Made by a program: the position numbers and the translations under genes. Below, piece after piece: positions 26,601-34,311 of a stretch of 64,000 nt of DNA. This DNA comes from Hyperoplus lanceolatus (taxonomy: Eukaryota; Chordata; Actinopteri; Uranoscopiformes; Ammodytidae), in contig CM049413.1 in assembly GCA_026929865.2 (NCBI GenBank), forward strand, positions 10,672,001 to 10,736,000, written 5' to 3'. Under the pieces are notes generated by a model. That model was not told where the DNA came from. It saw nothing but the letters and a program-made list of their open reading frames with translations, and ran no database searches. Position 1 is the first letter of the stretch. The number at the start of each line of letters is the position of its first letter.

Positions 26601-29600
26601 TTAGGACAGGGACTGTTGTAGTAGGCACAGTCAGTGTGCTGGTGTGTGTGATGCGTCTGAGTAAACTCACCTGGCCAAAGGGCTAAACAGCAATATATGA
26701 CTCTGGACAAGTCAACGGGCTGGAAAGATTCAAACAGTTTATCTAGCCTCACAGTCGCAGCCCAGAATGTCTGCTTAATCAAAACTCTCTTTTTTTTTTT
26801 TTCTGGTTCGGGGGTTTCTCTTCTTCACCTCTCCCTCCTCTCCTTCAGCCTTGCCCTCTCTCTCTCCTCCTTTGCATGGTTTCACCTCCGCCACTGGCCT
26901 TTTCTCATTCCCTCACAACGTCCCTCTCCTGTGTGTCTGCAGAGTGCCATAGAGTCTTTATTTGGGGCCTCACTGACAGGAGTGGCATACTCCCTCTTCG
27001 CAGGCCAGCCCCTCACTATTCTTGGTAGCACGGGCCCTGTTTTGGTGTTTGAGAAAATTCTATTCAAGTTCTGCAGGTACGTTCAGGCACGGTTGCTTTT
27101 CCCATGACATGAGCCATACACCACTTTGTTTTAAAGTGAATTCATTTTCTAATGGATTCCAAAAGGTGCATCTACAGGTGCATCTCAAACAATTTGAATT
27201 TCATAAAAAAATTAAATTCTAGACATTACACAAAGTGCAAAATGTCAGGTCTATTGTTTTAATTTTTATGATTACGGCTTACAGCTCATGGAATAAAAAT
27301 CCAGTTGCTCAATACTTTAGAATATTAAATAAAACAAAATATCAACCAAAGCATTTATAATACAGAAATGTAGACTTTCTGAAAAGTATGTTAATTCTAG
27401 ATTACTTTCAATTTATGTGTAATGAATCTAGAATGATATATGAAAGAACCCTTACCCTTTTTGAATGGAATTACGGGGGAAAATTTACATTTCATTGATA
27501 TTCAAATCGTTTTAGTTGCACCTGTAATTGGCCCTAATATGCATGTGTGTACACCTTTAACTCGTCTCCTCCATGTCCCCCTCCTTGTCTTGTCTCTCCC
27601 AGTGATTACGGTCTGAACTACTTGTCACTGCGGACCAGCATTGGTCTGTGGACAGCCTTCCTGTGTCTGGTGCTGGTAGCTACAGATGCTAGCTCCCTGG
27701 TGTGCTACATCACACGCTTCACAGAGGAGGCCTTCGCTGCACTCATCTGCGTCATCTTCATCTACGAGGCGCTGGAGAAGATCTTTCACCTGGGGGAACA
27801 CTACGCTGTCAACATGCACAACAGCTTGGACAACCTTACACTGTATTCGTGAGTACTGAGATTTCAGATTTGATATTCAATTGTATTTAGTTGACCTCTT
27901 TAAAGGAATACTTCACCCATACGGAACCGGCGTTCTATCATTATAAAATCGCTATTAAAATATAATGAATTAGGTTTTTCTTCCCTCAGTCTTCCCTTGG
28001 CCCAGCTGTCCTGTTAGTCCTAACCCTACATTTTTACTGAAGTGTTGTCAGATCTGTAAAATGTAGGGTTATAAATCAGCTCTTGTTGCTGAAAAAATGA
28101 ATTGCAGTACCTTGAGCTGGCCCCAGTACATGTGTTTGCTGGGGCTGAATGTGGGCAGATGTGTTACAGCCTGTGTTTTTAATTAGCTGAGAATTAAAGC
28201 CAACTCTGTGTTTAACCTTTTTAAGATAAGCACATGCACTTTGCTCAGGATTTGTTCTCTCATCCCCAGGTGTCAGTGCTCAGAACCAGTCAACGCCACA
28301 GAAGAGCTCAGGCAGAGCTGGAACCAGACAGGATACAGCCCAGACTCTGTCCCATGGAGCAGCCTCAATGTTTCCGTAAGACCCAACACATACACACACA
28401 CACTGATCTCCATTCCGATAATGCAGGAATCCTAACCCACAATCACCTCTGTGGAATGTGTCAAATACAATGACATCATCAGCAAATATCCTGCTTTGTT
28501 TATACATTCTCAATCTCACAGGAAGTCCTTATTTCAAACAGATTAAGTCAATACCATAACATGACAATATTACTGTAAGTACTGGAACATCCTATCAACA
28601 TTTATATTACAACGCTAACCTAATACTTTTTTTCTATCTAGATGTGTAAACAACTCCATGGGGAGTTTGTGGGTACTGCCTGCGGCCATCATGGGCCATA
28701 CATCCCAGATGTTCTCTTCTGGTCCATCATCCTCTTCTTCACAACCTTCTTCCTGTCCGCCTTCCTCAAGCAGATGAAGACGGAGAGATATTTTCCCACC
28801 AAGGTCAGATGTGTGCAAGACGTGTGTTTTGTTCAATAAAAAAATGAAAAAAAGTCCTTAAAGATCTCTTATTATACTACTTTTCTGGTCTTAATTTCTT
28901 GTTAAAACTGCTATAGAGCAACCTGACACGATGCACATCACAAAAAACCATGTAGATTTTCGGGACACTCTTCCTCTCACCCTAGCGCACACAGCAGTAA
29001 CTCTCCACACTCGGCTTTGTGCTTCTCCGCCCCCCCACCCCACTCCGTTGTGATTGGTTACTTTCCTTCCGGAACAATTTCAGCAGCGCACGGGTAGATT
29101 TGTTCGCAGGAAGGTGGGGGCATCATGGCCGGAGCTTGCCTGAGCAGCACATTACCATACATGGAAAAATCCGGAATCGTGTTGACACAATGGCAGGAAA
29201 TTTGAACCGATTTGAACACGTGATTTCTCGACCGGCTGCCCTAGTGTTTAGTGCTCTGCACAGCCACCCCAGACGGTCAGCAGGGAATACGTCTAAATGC
29301 ATGTACGTCATTATTTGATACGCTAGTATGGTTAAACATGACTATAAATCATTAAAACAACGTTTATAGGTCATAAAAGTCGAAAAGTATAATAGGTCCA
29401 CTTTAAATGTTTTATATTCATGGTTAAAATATAATAATAGCAATTATTTTTCTACATATCTGTGTTTGCAATTGTGTGTAGATCCAGCTCAAAGCTTTTC
29501 ACACAATGTAAATGTTGACTATAGTGTCAGTCATTAGTATGCATATGCATGGGTCTCATGTTCACAAAGAGATCTTGGTGCTTCCTCCCACGCAGTACCA

Positions 29601-32600
29601 GCTTGTCTGTTATCACTTGCTGTTCTGTGTAGGCGTGCCCTGGTATTATCTGAATTGTTATGCTGCAACTGTTGACACAAATGTAATTATTACTGTGATG
29701 GATCTCAGCAGTGACTTGAAGTAAAATACTGTGGCTGTATTAGAACAGCATTTGTTACTGTGGGCGTATCAGTGACAGTTGAAAATAGCAAGCAAGCTCA
29801 TATGCAATTCCTAAATAAAAAGATGAATATAACTGAGTTTTGTTGTGTGTGTGTTTTGTAGGTGCGATCCACAATCAGTGACTTTGCTGTGTTTATAACC
29901 ATCATGATCATGGTGCTGGTGGATTATCTAATGGGGATCCCCTCTCCTAAACTGAACGTCCCCGACCGCTTTGAGGTAGGCTTCTATTCCAGCAGGGCCA
30001 TCTGTCTTTACACATGTATGTTTAAATGAAAAGAGGACATCACTTAACCTCAGTATCGTTCTACTTTACATAACTCATTTATGTCTATGTCCTATAATAT
30101 TCTCAAATGATCATTCAAAGCCTGATTTAGTCATTGTACCTCCCCTGTGCTTTTTCCCCTGAAGCCAACTTCAAAGAATCGCGGCTGGCTTATGGACCCA
30201 CTTGGAGAAAACCCCTGGTGGACTCTGCTGGTGGCGGCCCTTCCTGCCTTGCTCTGCACCATCCTCATCTTTATGGACCAGCAGATCACTGCTGTCATCA
30301 TCAACCGCAAGGAGCACAAGCTCAAGGTCAGACCTGCCTGGGGAGATTTATTTTCAGTCTTATATCTTAGTGCCACACATCCTTTTTTTTTTTTTTAAAG
30401 TATCCTAGACGTCACTTCTATTTTTGCCTGTGGTTCCAAAACTGCAGAGTCAGAATGGGTATCTTGGAAAACAGTTTTTTATCCCCAAATATGGTATTGT
30501 GTTACCTTACCTAGAAAGAAACAAGACAAGTATGCCCCAGTAATTGAACATGACAGAACGGAGCTACAACATTTGAACTATATTAGTTCCAGTCTTTTCT
30601 ATCCTTTTCTTTTATTTAATTTTAAGATTAAGAAAATAGTTTTTGTCATTGTACTTCTACAACTTGCTGCCTAGCTGGTTCTCAAACTCCCTTGTATGTG
30701 TGTGTCTTTGTCTCCCCTGTGTCTCCAACAGAAAGGCTGTGGCTATCACCTGGACCTGCTGGTAGTGGCCATCATGCTGGGCGTGTGCTCCATTATGGGC
30801 CTGCCTTGGTTCGTGGCTGCCACCGTCCTCTCCATCTCTCACGTCAACAGCCTGAAGGTGGAGTCTGGCTGCTCGGCTCCCGGAGAACAGCCCAAGTTCC
30901 TTGGTATCCGGGAGCAACGGGTCACTGGATTCTTGATCTTTACCCTCATGGGTTGTTCTGTCTTCATGACCTCAGTACTCAAGGTGAGATGACGCTGGAA
31001 TAATACATCTTCACTGGTCTCTCATTTTAAATCAAGTTCTAAGTTAGCTAAATGTGCCAACGGGGTTATCTGTTAAATATTGCACGTTTTAACTATTTTG
31101 TATTCATAAGGTGTCCCAGTGAAGCCATCGAAGGGCCAATTTCCATGTTCACCTTTCCTTTCCTCACCTCTCTATGCTGAATTATGTATATTGTTTTTAT
31201 ACTTACTTATATTACTTTCCTATTTTTTTACAGTTTATCCCTATGCCAGTCCTGTATGGAGTCTTTCTCTACATGGGGGTCTCTTCCCTCAAAGGCATTC
31301 AAGTAAGACTCCACTCTGCTGCTCTTTTGAAGATAATATGCCCGTTTTATTCCGAGCAGAACCGCTGTCATTAGCTGTTAGTAATGATACCTCTCTCTCC
31401 CCAAACCTTTTGATCCTCATACAGAAGCCTTCAATGCTTTTTTTATAATGAGTTCCCCTCTTCTGAATCATGTATTGAATTTCCCCCTTTTTCTTCTCTC
31501 TCTCTCTCACACGTCTTTTCTCATTTTCCCCTGTAGTTCTTTGACAGAATCAAGCTGTTCGGCATGCCCGCCAAGCACCAGCCTGATCTGATCTACCTGC
31601 GCTATGTGCCGCTGTGGAAGGTCCATGTCTTCACCCTGTTGCAGCTCACCTGTCTGGTGCTGCTCTGGGTCATCAAGGCCTCTTCAGCAGCTGTGGTGTT
31701 TCCCATGATGGTAGAGACCTCAAACTTCAAAGACTCTCACACATTTTGTCACTTAACACTTATTTGATATGTTATAGGTGCTCCGAGGAACTTTCAGTTT
31801 GGGCGAGACTGTTTCAGAAATATTTAAAAGTTCCTCGTAGCTTCTTTTAAGCTCAAAGAGACAAATTCAGTGTGTTTCAGCAGTCACGGGAATGTAAGCA
31901 AATGTTCTAATATCATTAACAGTAATACAGTAGAATGAATGGTCATTATGTTGTCAGATGATGATACAATATTTAGAATTTCTCACGGGTAACAAATTAT
32001 CTTTTTATTCTGTTTGAATCTATTTTGTGATGTTAACCCTGTTGACAATAGATGGTTTGTCTGTGTCCAGGTTCTGGCATTGGTCTTTATCCGAAAGCTT
32101 CTAGACCTTTTCTTCACAAAGAGAGAGCTGAGCTGGCTGGATGACCTCATGCCAGAAAGCAAAAAGAAGAAAGAGGACGACAAGAAAAAGAAAGCCCGGG
32201 AAAAGCTGGTAAAGCTCATTTTAAAACTTGTTTTTCTTGTTGTTTGTTTGTACATTTTCACTGAAGCAATGAAAATGTACAAACGTTGAATAAGATTTTT
32301 ACCAGTGTGGTACCTCACTACAGTCGTGGCTGTTTTCTGATGGCTTCTTAAACTGTTTTCATTCAGGAAGCAGAGTCCAGACTGCAGGAAGTACAAAATT
32401 TGGAACGGAAGGTCAGCTTTGAAGACTCAAACCTGCTCAAGATTCCAGTGAAAACCCTCTCCGGGAAGTGAGTAGTGCACCTTGTGAAACATACTCCGAC
32501 GCCCAATTCTGGGATGAAAAGCAACTTTTCATTGCACACGCATAATGAGGCATAAGGTGTATTCCTTTTTTTGATTACACATTAGTGCATCACACCAAAC

Positions 32601-34311
32601 ACCCCTAGTCGTTTTTATAATTTATATTTTATTTTATTGTGTTCTAACTCAGATGGGGCAGTAACATACATTTTAATGGAAGCTTAAAATGCTTTATAAG
32701 CTAGTTCCCAAACGTTTTGACTTTCTCCCTAGTCAGTTTCTTTATTGCTGATATGATCCATGAAACCAGTGCACAAACTAAAGGGAAAATGTAGATGTAG
32801 CTTTTATATTAGATAACAAGTTCTAGCACTTTTTCTGATGCATCATGCTGTCATGTACAACTTGATTGTGACACTGGTCGTCAGCTGTGTGTTATTATGT
32901 CCATCTTGAACAGATCATACAGCATAGGACTAGTGACCCACAGCCTCCCAATGGAAGACGAGGTAGCAGGGCTGTGTGTCTGATGCAAAACATCTGACCC
33001 ACATGGCTGTGTTTTTAACCCTGCTCACACAAACACTGCCTTTTTAAAACACACCGCTTTGGGTGTTGTTGTGTTCTCTTTTAATTTTGACAGTAATTTG
33101 TCTGTGTTGATGATTGTCTTGTTGAAATAATCGTACCCATGGCTTACTAATAGAACCTAGACAATCAACTCATTACAAATAACTTTTGCTTCTAATGCAA
33201 AGGCCTACATTTATCGATACATGTTAACATGAAACATACTGTATGTGGCCTGTCTGGTCAGCTTTGATTTCTATGCATGTTTGTGACTGCTTGTTTGACC
33301 TGTCCTTTACTTCACTCATCTTCTCCCGCTGATCTCATGTCTACATGCCTGTTTTTCTCTTTGTGTTTGTGTGTGTGTGTTTCGATATCTGCATGTAGTT
33401 GTAAATATGACCCATTGGTTTTCAATATCTCTGATGAAATGGCCAAAACCGCAGCGTGGAAAGCAGTGAACTCGAGTGCAGATTCATGTGCCCAACCTGT
33501 GAAGCGTAGCGAAAGGTAGCTATGCAATCCTCTGGAGTTTCCAGAGCCCCTCCTCCCAACTGCAGTATTTCAATATGACTATATAACTTTGCTCCAGCGA
33601 GTTTTCAGCCTCTGAGATCAGTTTAAAGGTTAAGTCAGTGATTCTGGAGACTGTTTGTTGTCAAAATAAGTGAATTACTCCTCACAATCCGCTACCTGTA
33701 CGTATGTGTGTGTGCACTGAAAAAAAAAGATGGTCTGTAAACAAATGCTATGTTAACAAAGGGGCCCCACCATCGCTTGCAACATGCCCGTTTACGGAGC
33801 CTAGGATGTGTATTAACACTGGATTTTTCTTTCTGCGCGCCACACACACAATACAAACATGTGAGGAGATATTCCCTGATTTTGACAAAAAGTGATCTTG
33901 ACAAGAAGCATTCTCCAGAGTCACTGACTACAGCTTTGATATATGTAAAGCAGGTTATGTTGGGTATCTGTCTTAGTCCGTACAAGCAGAGGTAAAGGTT
34001 CATTCTTTTGTCATTTGGCTGTTAATTGCTGTTTAATACAAAGTCCTCATTTAAGACCTGTCATAAGCAAGGTGTACTGTATTCTTTATTCTAGGAATAC
34101 TGATAATCGAGCACTATCACTCCTCTCCGCCTCAAAATCTCCCATTTGTAGTTGCCCTCCACCCTTAGCATTACCATACATTTTCCGAAGCGCTAAACTG
34201 GCCCCTTTGTCTTGTTCATCTGTGTGTACCAGCCAGGAGAAGGTGGCCTGCGTTAGAGTGGACAGCCCAGAACCTCCAGGAGGGGTTTCCAGTGCCGAGA
34301 CCTTCCTGTGA
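626..34311 (+). CDS. slc4a7: slc4a7-like electroneutral Na+/HCO3- cotransporter (NBCn1), 26 coding exons, 1,255 aa
   Basis: Plasma-membrane sodium/bicarbonate cotransporter of the SLC4 family that loads HCO3- for pH control. Exons: 626-661, 10880-10961, 13363-13512, 15172-15310, 16001-16161, 16382-16570, 17672-18037, 21941-22056, 22815-22972, 24011-24098, 24275-24421, 24625-24731, 25714-25888, 26943-27076, 27603-27848, 28270-28375, 28642-28803, 29862-29975, 30165-30326, 30732-30983, 31234-31302, 31537-31710, 32071-32208, 32367-32467, 33399-33515, 34233-34311. They sum to 3,768 nt with all phases consistent. Residues ~40-590 form the cytosolic band-3-type domain and ~600-1125 the multi-span transporter. 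A Lys-rich tail ([13 protein letters not shown]) follows. Runs such as [20 protein letters not shown] and [15 protein letters not shown] are SLC4A7-like rather than SLC4A8/A10-like (comparison from memory). Human NBCn1 is about 1,214 aa, so the length fits. The weakest junction is the exon 7 donor. Confidence 0.93.
2685..3019. mobile_element. MITE with TAGCCTGG ends, 335 bp
   Basis: It starts TAGCCTGG and ends CCAGGCTA. It is flanked by GTATGCTTT (2676-2684) and GTATGCTAT (3020-3028), a 9-bp target duplication with one mismatch. No ORF. Same family as 4112-4689. Confidence 0.8.
4112..4689. mobile_element. MITE with TAGCCTGG ends, 578 bp, perfect 9-bp duplication
   Basis: It starts TAGCCTGGCATTCCCAGACC and ends with the inverted counterpart GGTCTGGATTTCCAGGCTA. 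It is flanked on both sides by CCTGAATCT (4103-4111 and 4690-4698). Non-coding. A 9-bp duplication is not typical of hAT (8 bp) or Tc1 (TA), so the superfamily is left open. Confidence 0.85.
6010..6074. repeat. CA/CG-interrupted (CA)n microsatellite
   Basis: Near-continuous CA dinucleotides with a few CG and TG interruptions. Confidence 0.9.
6173..7409 (-). mobile_element. Tc1-like transposon relic with long inverted repeats and an inserted repeat
   Basis: The ends CACTCAACAAAAATATAAAC and its inverted partner are flanked by TA (6171-6172, 7410-7411). About 270 bp at each end are inverted copies. Inside, 6480-6630 resembles the 3' coding end of a Tc1 transposase read on the minus strand, and 7025-7120 resembles its start. 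The centre (~6635-7010) is replaced by a different sequence: a TTTA tract, a LINE-tail-like block and AT repeats. The transposase is therefore dead. The ends match a repeat common in fish (from memory). Confidence 0.8.
6635..7010. repeat. LINE-tail-like insertion plus AT/ACAT simple repeat inside the Tc1 relic
   Basis: (TTTA)n at ~6655 precedes a block around 6740-6790 that resembles the 3' end of fish non-LTR retroelements. A long (AT)n/(ACAT)n run and a T tract (6951-6972) follow. It interrupts the transposase region. Family assignment is tentative. Confidence 0.45.
8568..8985. repeat. Dispersed fish repeat beginning TTAAAGGGATAGTTCAG
   Basis: The opening words match a very common percomorph interspersed repeat (from memory). 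A clear inverted partner end is not seen; the right boundary near TCTCTTTAAGAAGG is approximate. Confidence 0.45.
10104..10608. mobile_element. TTAAAGGTG-ended MITE, ~505 bp
   Basis: The left end TTAAAGGTGCTGTAAGCGGA and right end CCGCTTACTTCACCTTTAA form imperfect terminal inverted repeats. No ORF of note. It lies 270 bp before slc4a7 exon 2. Confidence 0.7.
10880..10961 (+). CDS. slc4a7: slc4a7 exon 2 (residues 13-40)
   Basis: Encodes [14 protein letters not shown]... up to the first base of Ser40. Acceptor TTTTCAG, donor GTAAGT. The DEEALVDHG block is the N-terminal signature of the SLC4A7/8/10 group. Confidence 0.9.
11464..11722. mobile_element. TTAAAGGTGCAC-ended MITE
   Basis: Left TTAAAGGTGCACAATGC and right GTGCACCTTTAA are inverted. 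It shares its last bases with the next MITE. Confidence 0.6.
11718..12244. mobile_element. TTAAAGGTCCCATATTATGC-ended MITE
   Basis: The left end TTAAAGGTCCCATATTATGC and right end GTATAATATGGGAGCTTTAA form terminal inverted repeats. It abuts the previous MITE at a shared TTTAAA junction. Short ORFs inside are not considered genes. Confidence 0.7.
13363..13512 (+). CDS. slc4a7: slc4a7 exon 3 (residues ~40-90), basic cluster
   Basis: Encodes [20 protein letters not shown], then [12 protein letters not shown] and [10 protein letters not shown]. The Arg/His/Lys-rich segment is typical of NBCn1/NBCn2 and, in relatives, is linked to autoinhibition and IRBIT binding. The donor is GTTGGA, weaker than the other donors in this gene, but the phase with exon 4 ([14 protein letters not shown]) leaves little doubt. 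Confidence 0.9.
15172..15310 (+). CDS. slc4a7: slc4a7 exon 4 (residues ~90-136)
   Basis: Encodes [20 protein letters not shown], then the [11 protein letters not shown] block and EWKETAR. Start of the band-3-type cytosolic fold. Acceptor GCAG, donor GTCAGA. The surrounding introns (13513-15171, 15311-16000) show no recognisable element. Confidence 0.92.
16001..16161 (+). CDS. slc4a7: slc4a7 exon 5 (residues ~136-190)
   Basis: Encodes [40 protein letters not shown] and [15 protein letters not shown]. These are nearly invariant SLC4 cytosolic-core motifs. Acceptor GACAG, donor GTACAT. Confidence 0.94.
16382..16570 (+). CDS. slc4a7: slc4a7 exon 6 (residues ~190-253)
   Basis: Encodes [16 protein letters not shown], then [20 protein letters not shown] and [10 protein letters not shown], ending in LLERN plus the first base of Gly. 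The end matches the point in mammalian NBCn1 where the large optional cassette is inserted. Donor GTGAGA. Confidence 0.93.
16571..17671 (+). other. slc4a7: slc4a7 intron 6 with T-tract and long CT tract
   Basis: Holds a 23-nt T run (16893-16915) and a strongly pyrimidine-rich last 250 bp. That stretch includes uninterrupted (CT)n at 17602-17635, about 35 nt before the exon 7 acceptor. No ORF is credible there. Confidence 0.8.
17602..17635 (+). repeat. (CT)n microsatellite in the exon 7 polypyrimidine tract
   Basis: About 17 uninterrupted CT units, followed by a T/C-rich run to the acceptor at 17671. It enlarges the polypyrimidine tract of the cassette exon. Confidence 0.95.
17672..18037 (+). 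CDS. slc4a7: slc4a7 exon 7: 366-nt in-frame cassette (residues ~253-375)
   Basis: Encodes a Ser/Pro-rich, probably disordered insert: [51 protein letters not shown]. It corresponds to the optional cassette of about 124 residues in mammalian NBCn1. Being a multiple of three with phase 1 at both ends, it can be skipped without frame loss. The end is placed at 18037 because only G followed by GCAAAT (a GC donor) has the right phase for exon 8 ([12 protein letters not shown]). The next GT donors (18050, 18061, 18063) are out of phase or lead to a stop. Confidence 0.8.
18038..21940 (+). other. slc4a7: slc4a7 intron 7 (3.9 kb)
   Basis: Contains a SINE-like element at 20010-20240. Otherwise no recognisable gene or repeat. 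The acceptor at 21940 has a long pyrimidine tract ending CCTCCTAG. Confidence 0.65.
20010..20240 (+). repeat. SINE-like fish repeat
   Basis: The sequence GTGGCTCGGGAG...GGTTGGTGATTCGATACTC...GGGCAAGACACTGAACCCCA...TTGCTCCTGAGC follows a common percomorph tRNA-like SINE that I recognise by its wording. The internal A-box and B-box-like words are diverged. Confidence 0.6.
21941..22056 (+). CDS. slc4a7: slc4a7 exon 8 (residues ~375-413)
   Basis: Encodes [38 protein letters not shown]. It aligns with the mammalian ILASPQSAPGNLDNSKSGEI to [10 protein letters not shown] segment. Donor GTAACC, phase 0. Confidence 0.9.
22815..22972 (+). CDS. slc4a7: slc4a7 exon 9 (residues 414-466)
   Basis: Encodes [49 protein letters not shown]. 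Central band-3-type domain. Acceptor TTCAG, donor GTACAA. Confidence 0.94.
23553..23735 (+). repeat. tRNA-derived SINE (decayed)
   Basis: TGGTGTAGTGGTGAGAGC resembles a tRNA A-box region; the B-box region is degraded (CAGGTTATAATAC). It is followed by a C/T-rich body with CATTTCATTCCCCTCTCTGC and an A-rich tail. Lies in slc4a7 intron 9. Confidence 0.6.
24011..24098 (+). CDS. slc4a7: slc4a7 exon 10 (residues 466-495)
   Basis: Encodes [29 protein letters not shown] in two parts ([14 protein letters not shown], then [15 protein letters not shown]). Very highly conserved in SLC4. Acceptor CAAAG, donor GTGAGA. Confidence 0.93.
24275..24421 (+). CDS. slc4a7: slc4a7 exon 11 (residues 496-544)
   Basis: Encodes [49 protein letters not shown]. 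The VLPPGEWDP motif is an SLC4 hallmark. Acceptor GTAG, donor GTCAGT. Confidence 0.95.
24625..24731 (+). CDS. slc4a7: slc4a7 exon 12 (residues 545-580), linker to the membrane domain
   Basis: Encodes [35 protein letters not shown]. The end [10 protein letters not shown] is a family motif. The last two bases (AT) are completed by exon 13. Confidence 0.93.
25346..25353 (+). promoter_or_regulatory. slc4a7: TATA box of a possible internal slc4a7 promoter
   Basis: TATAAAAG followed by G. With usual spacing, transcription would begin near 25375-25385, about 75 nt before the ATG at 25457. Sequence evidence only. Confidence 0.35.
25457..25494 (+). CDS. slc4a7: Candidate alternative first exon of slc4a7 ([12 protein letters not shown]-)
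   Basis: ATG opens [12 protein letters not shown] plus two bases AG, then GTGTGG. Joining AG to exon 13 gives Arg-Ile-Phe-Gly-Gly-Leu, in frame, so the product would start [13 protein letters not shown] and go straight into the membrane domain. Gly2, Cys3 and Ser6 fit the N-myristoylation/palmitoylation pattern. The donor GTGTGG is mediocre and the ORF is short, so chance is a real alternative. Confidence 0.3.
25714..25888 (+). CDS. slc4a7: slc4a7 exon 13 (residues 580-638), first membrane span
   Basis: Encodes [20 protein letters not shown], then [20 protein letters not shown] and [15 protein letters not shown]. Start of the transport domain. Acceptor TTTCAG, donor GTAAGT. Confidence 0.95.
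25889..26942 (+). other. slc4a7: slc4a7 intron 13
   Basis: Contains (CT)n near 26553-26578, a T tract near 26788-26802 and a CT-rich run-up to the acceptor. Nothing else is recognised. Confidence 0.7.
26943..27076 (+). CDS. slc4a7: slc4a7 exon 14 (residues 639-683)
   Basis: Encodes [44 protein letters not shown]. The [12 protein letters not shown] motif forms part of the SLC4 ion-binding core. Donor GTACGT. Confidence 0.96.
27175..27524. mobile_element. Tc1/mariner-type MITE, 350 bp
   Basis: The ends CAGGTGCATCTCAAAC and the inverted GTTGCACCTG are flanked by TA on both sides (27173-27174, 27525-27526). No transposase. Lies in slc4a7 intron 14. Confidence 0.75.
27603..27848 (+). CDS. slc4a7: slc4a7 exon 15 (residues 683-765)
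   Basis: Encodes [71 protein letters not shown]. Membrane spans plus the start of the large extracellular loop. Donor GTGAGT. Confidence 0.97.
28270..28375 (+). CDS. slc4a7: slc4a7 exon 16 (residues 765-800), extracellular loop
   Basis: Encodes the variable glycosylated loop. N-glycosylation sequons lie at about N773 (NAT), N783 (NQT) and N798 (NVS), and the Cys pair CQC is at 766-768. Further loop cysteines follow in exon 17. Donor GTAAGA, phase 0. Confidence 0.94.
28642..28803 (+). CDS. slc4a7: slc4a7 exon 17 (residues 801-854)
   Basis: Encodes [54 protein letters not shown]. End of the loop and a membrane span. Acceptor CTAG, donor GTCAGA. Confidence 0.96.
28858..29406 (-). mobile_element. 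TTAAAG...CTTTAA MITE, 549 bp (copy A)
   Basis: The ends TTAAAGATCTCTTATTATAC and GTATAATAGGTCCACTTTAA are inverted. The body is a reverse-complement relative of the element at 38441-39043, for example the shared CACTCCGTTGTGATTGGTTA. Lies in slc4a7 intron 17. Confidence 0.8.
29862..29975 (+). CDS. slc4a7: slc4a7 exon 18 (residues 855-892)
   Basis: Encodes [38 protein letters not shown]. The PSPKL.VP motif is conserved. Acceptor TGTAG, donor GTAGGC. Confidence 0.95.
30165..30326 (+). CDS. slc4a7: slc4a7 exon 19 (residues 893-946)
   Basis: Encodes [54 protein letters not shown]. With exon 20 it completes KLKKG, the stilbene-reactive-type Lys motif of SLC4 proteins. Confidence 0.97.
30732..30983 (+). 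CDS. slc4a7: slc4a7 exon 20 (residues 947-1030)
   Basis: Encodes [58 protein letters not shown], then a membrane span ending MTSVLK. Among the most conserved SLC4 segments. Confidence 0.97.
31234..31302 (+). CDS. slc4a7: slc4a7 exon 21 (residues 1031-1053)
   Basis: Encodes [18 protein letters not shown] then LKGIQ. Acceptor ACAG, donor GTAAGA, phase 0. Confidence 0.97.
31537..31710 (+). CDS. slc4a7: slc4a7 exon 22 (residues 1054-1111)
   Basis: Encodes [58 protein letters not shown]. The [12 protein letters not shown] run is a good discriminator for SLC4A7 against SLC4A8/A10. Confidence 0.97.
32071..32208 (+). CDS. slc4a7: slc4a7 exon 23 (residues 1112-1157), last span and start of C-tail
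   Basis: Encodes [40 protein letters not shown]. The [14 protein letters not shown] motif just after the membrane domain resembles the acidic LDDL-type site reported to bind carbonic anhydrase in SLC4 proteins. Confidence 0.96.
32367..32467 (+). CDS. slc4a7: slc4a7 exon 24 (residues 1158-1191)
   Basis: Encodes [33 protein letters not shown]. The NLLKIPVK part matches the mammalian SLLQIPVKALK. Donor GTGAGT, phase 2. Confidence 0.9.
32468..33398 (+). other. slc4a7: slc4a7 intron 24
   Basis: Non-coding, with no recognised repeat apart from a short GT run just before the acceptor (GCATGTAG). Confidence 0.7.
33399..33515 (+). CDS. slc4a7: slc4a7 exon 25 (residues 1191-1230)
   Basis: Encodes [52 protein letters not shown] is the conserved C-terminal motif of SLC4A7/8/10 and identifies this as coding despite its variable surroundings. 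Donor GTAGCT. Confidence 0.92.
33634..33928. mobile_element. MITE with TTGTCAAAAT-type ends (copy 1 of 4)
   Basis: The left end GTCAGTGATTCTGGAGACTG and the right end (CATTCTCCAGAGTCACTGAC) are inverted. Internal words TTTGACAAAAAGTGAT and TTGTCAAAATAAGTGAAT are shared with copies at 50538, 51786 and 56418. Lies in the last slc4a7 intron. Confidence 0.8.
34233..34311 (+). CDS. slc4a7: slc4a7 exon 26 (residues 1230-1255), C-terminus with PDZ motif
   Basis: Encodes [20 protein letters not shown] then SAETFL and stop TGA. The last four residues ETFL fit a class I PDZ ligand (Thr at -2, Leu at 0), equivalent to ETSL of human NBCn1. That supports both the gene identity and this terminal exon. Confidence 0.88.
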
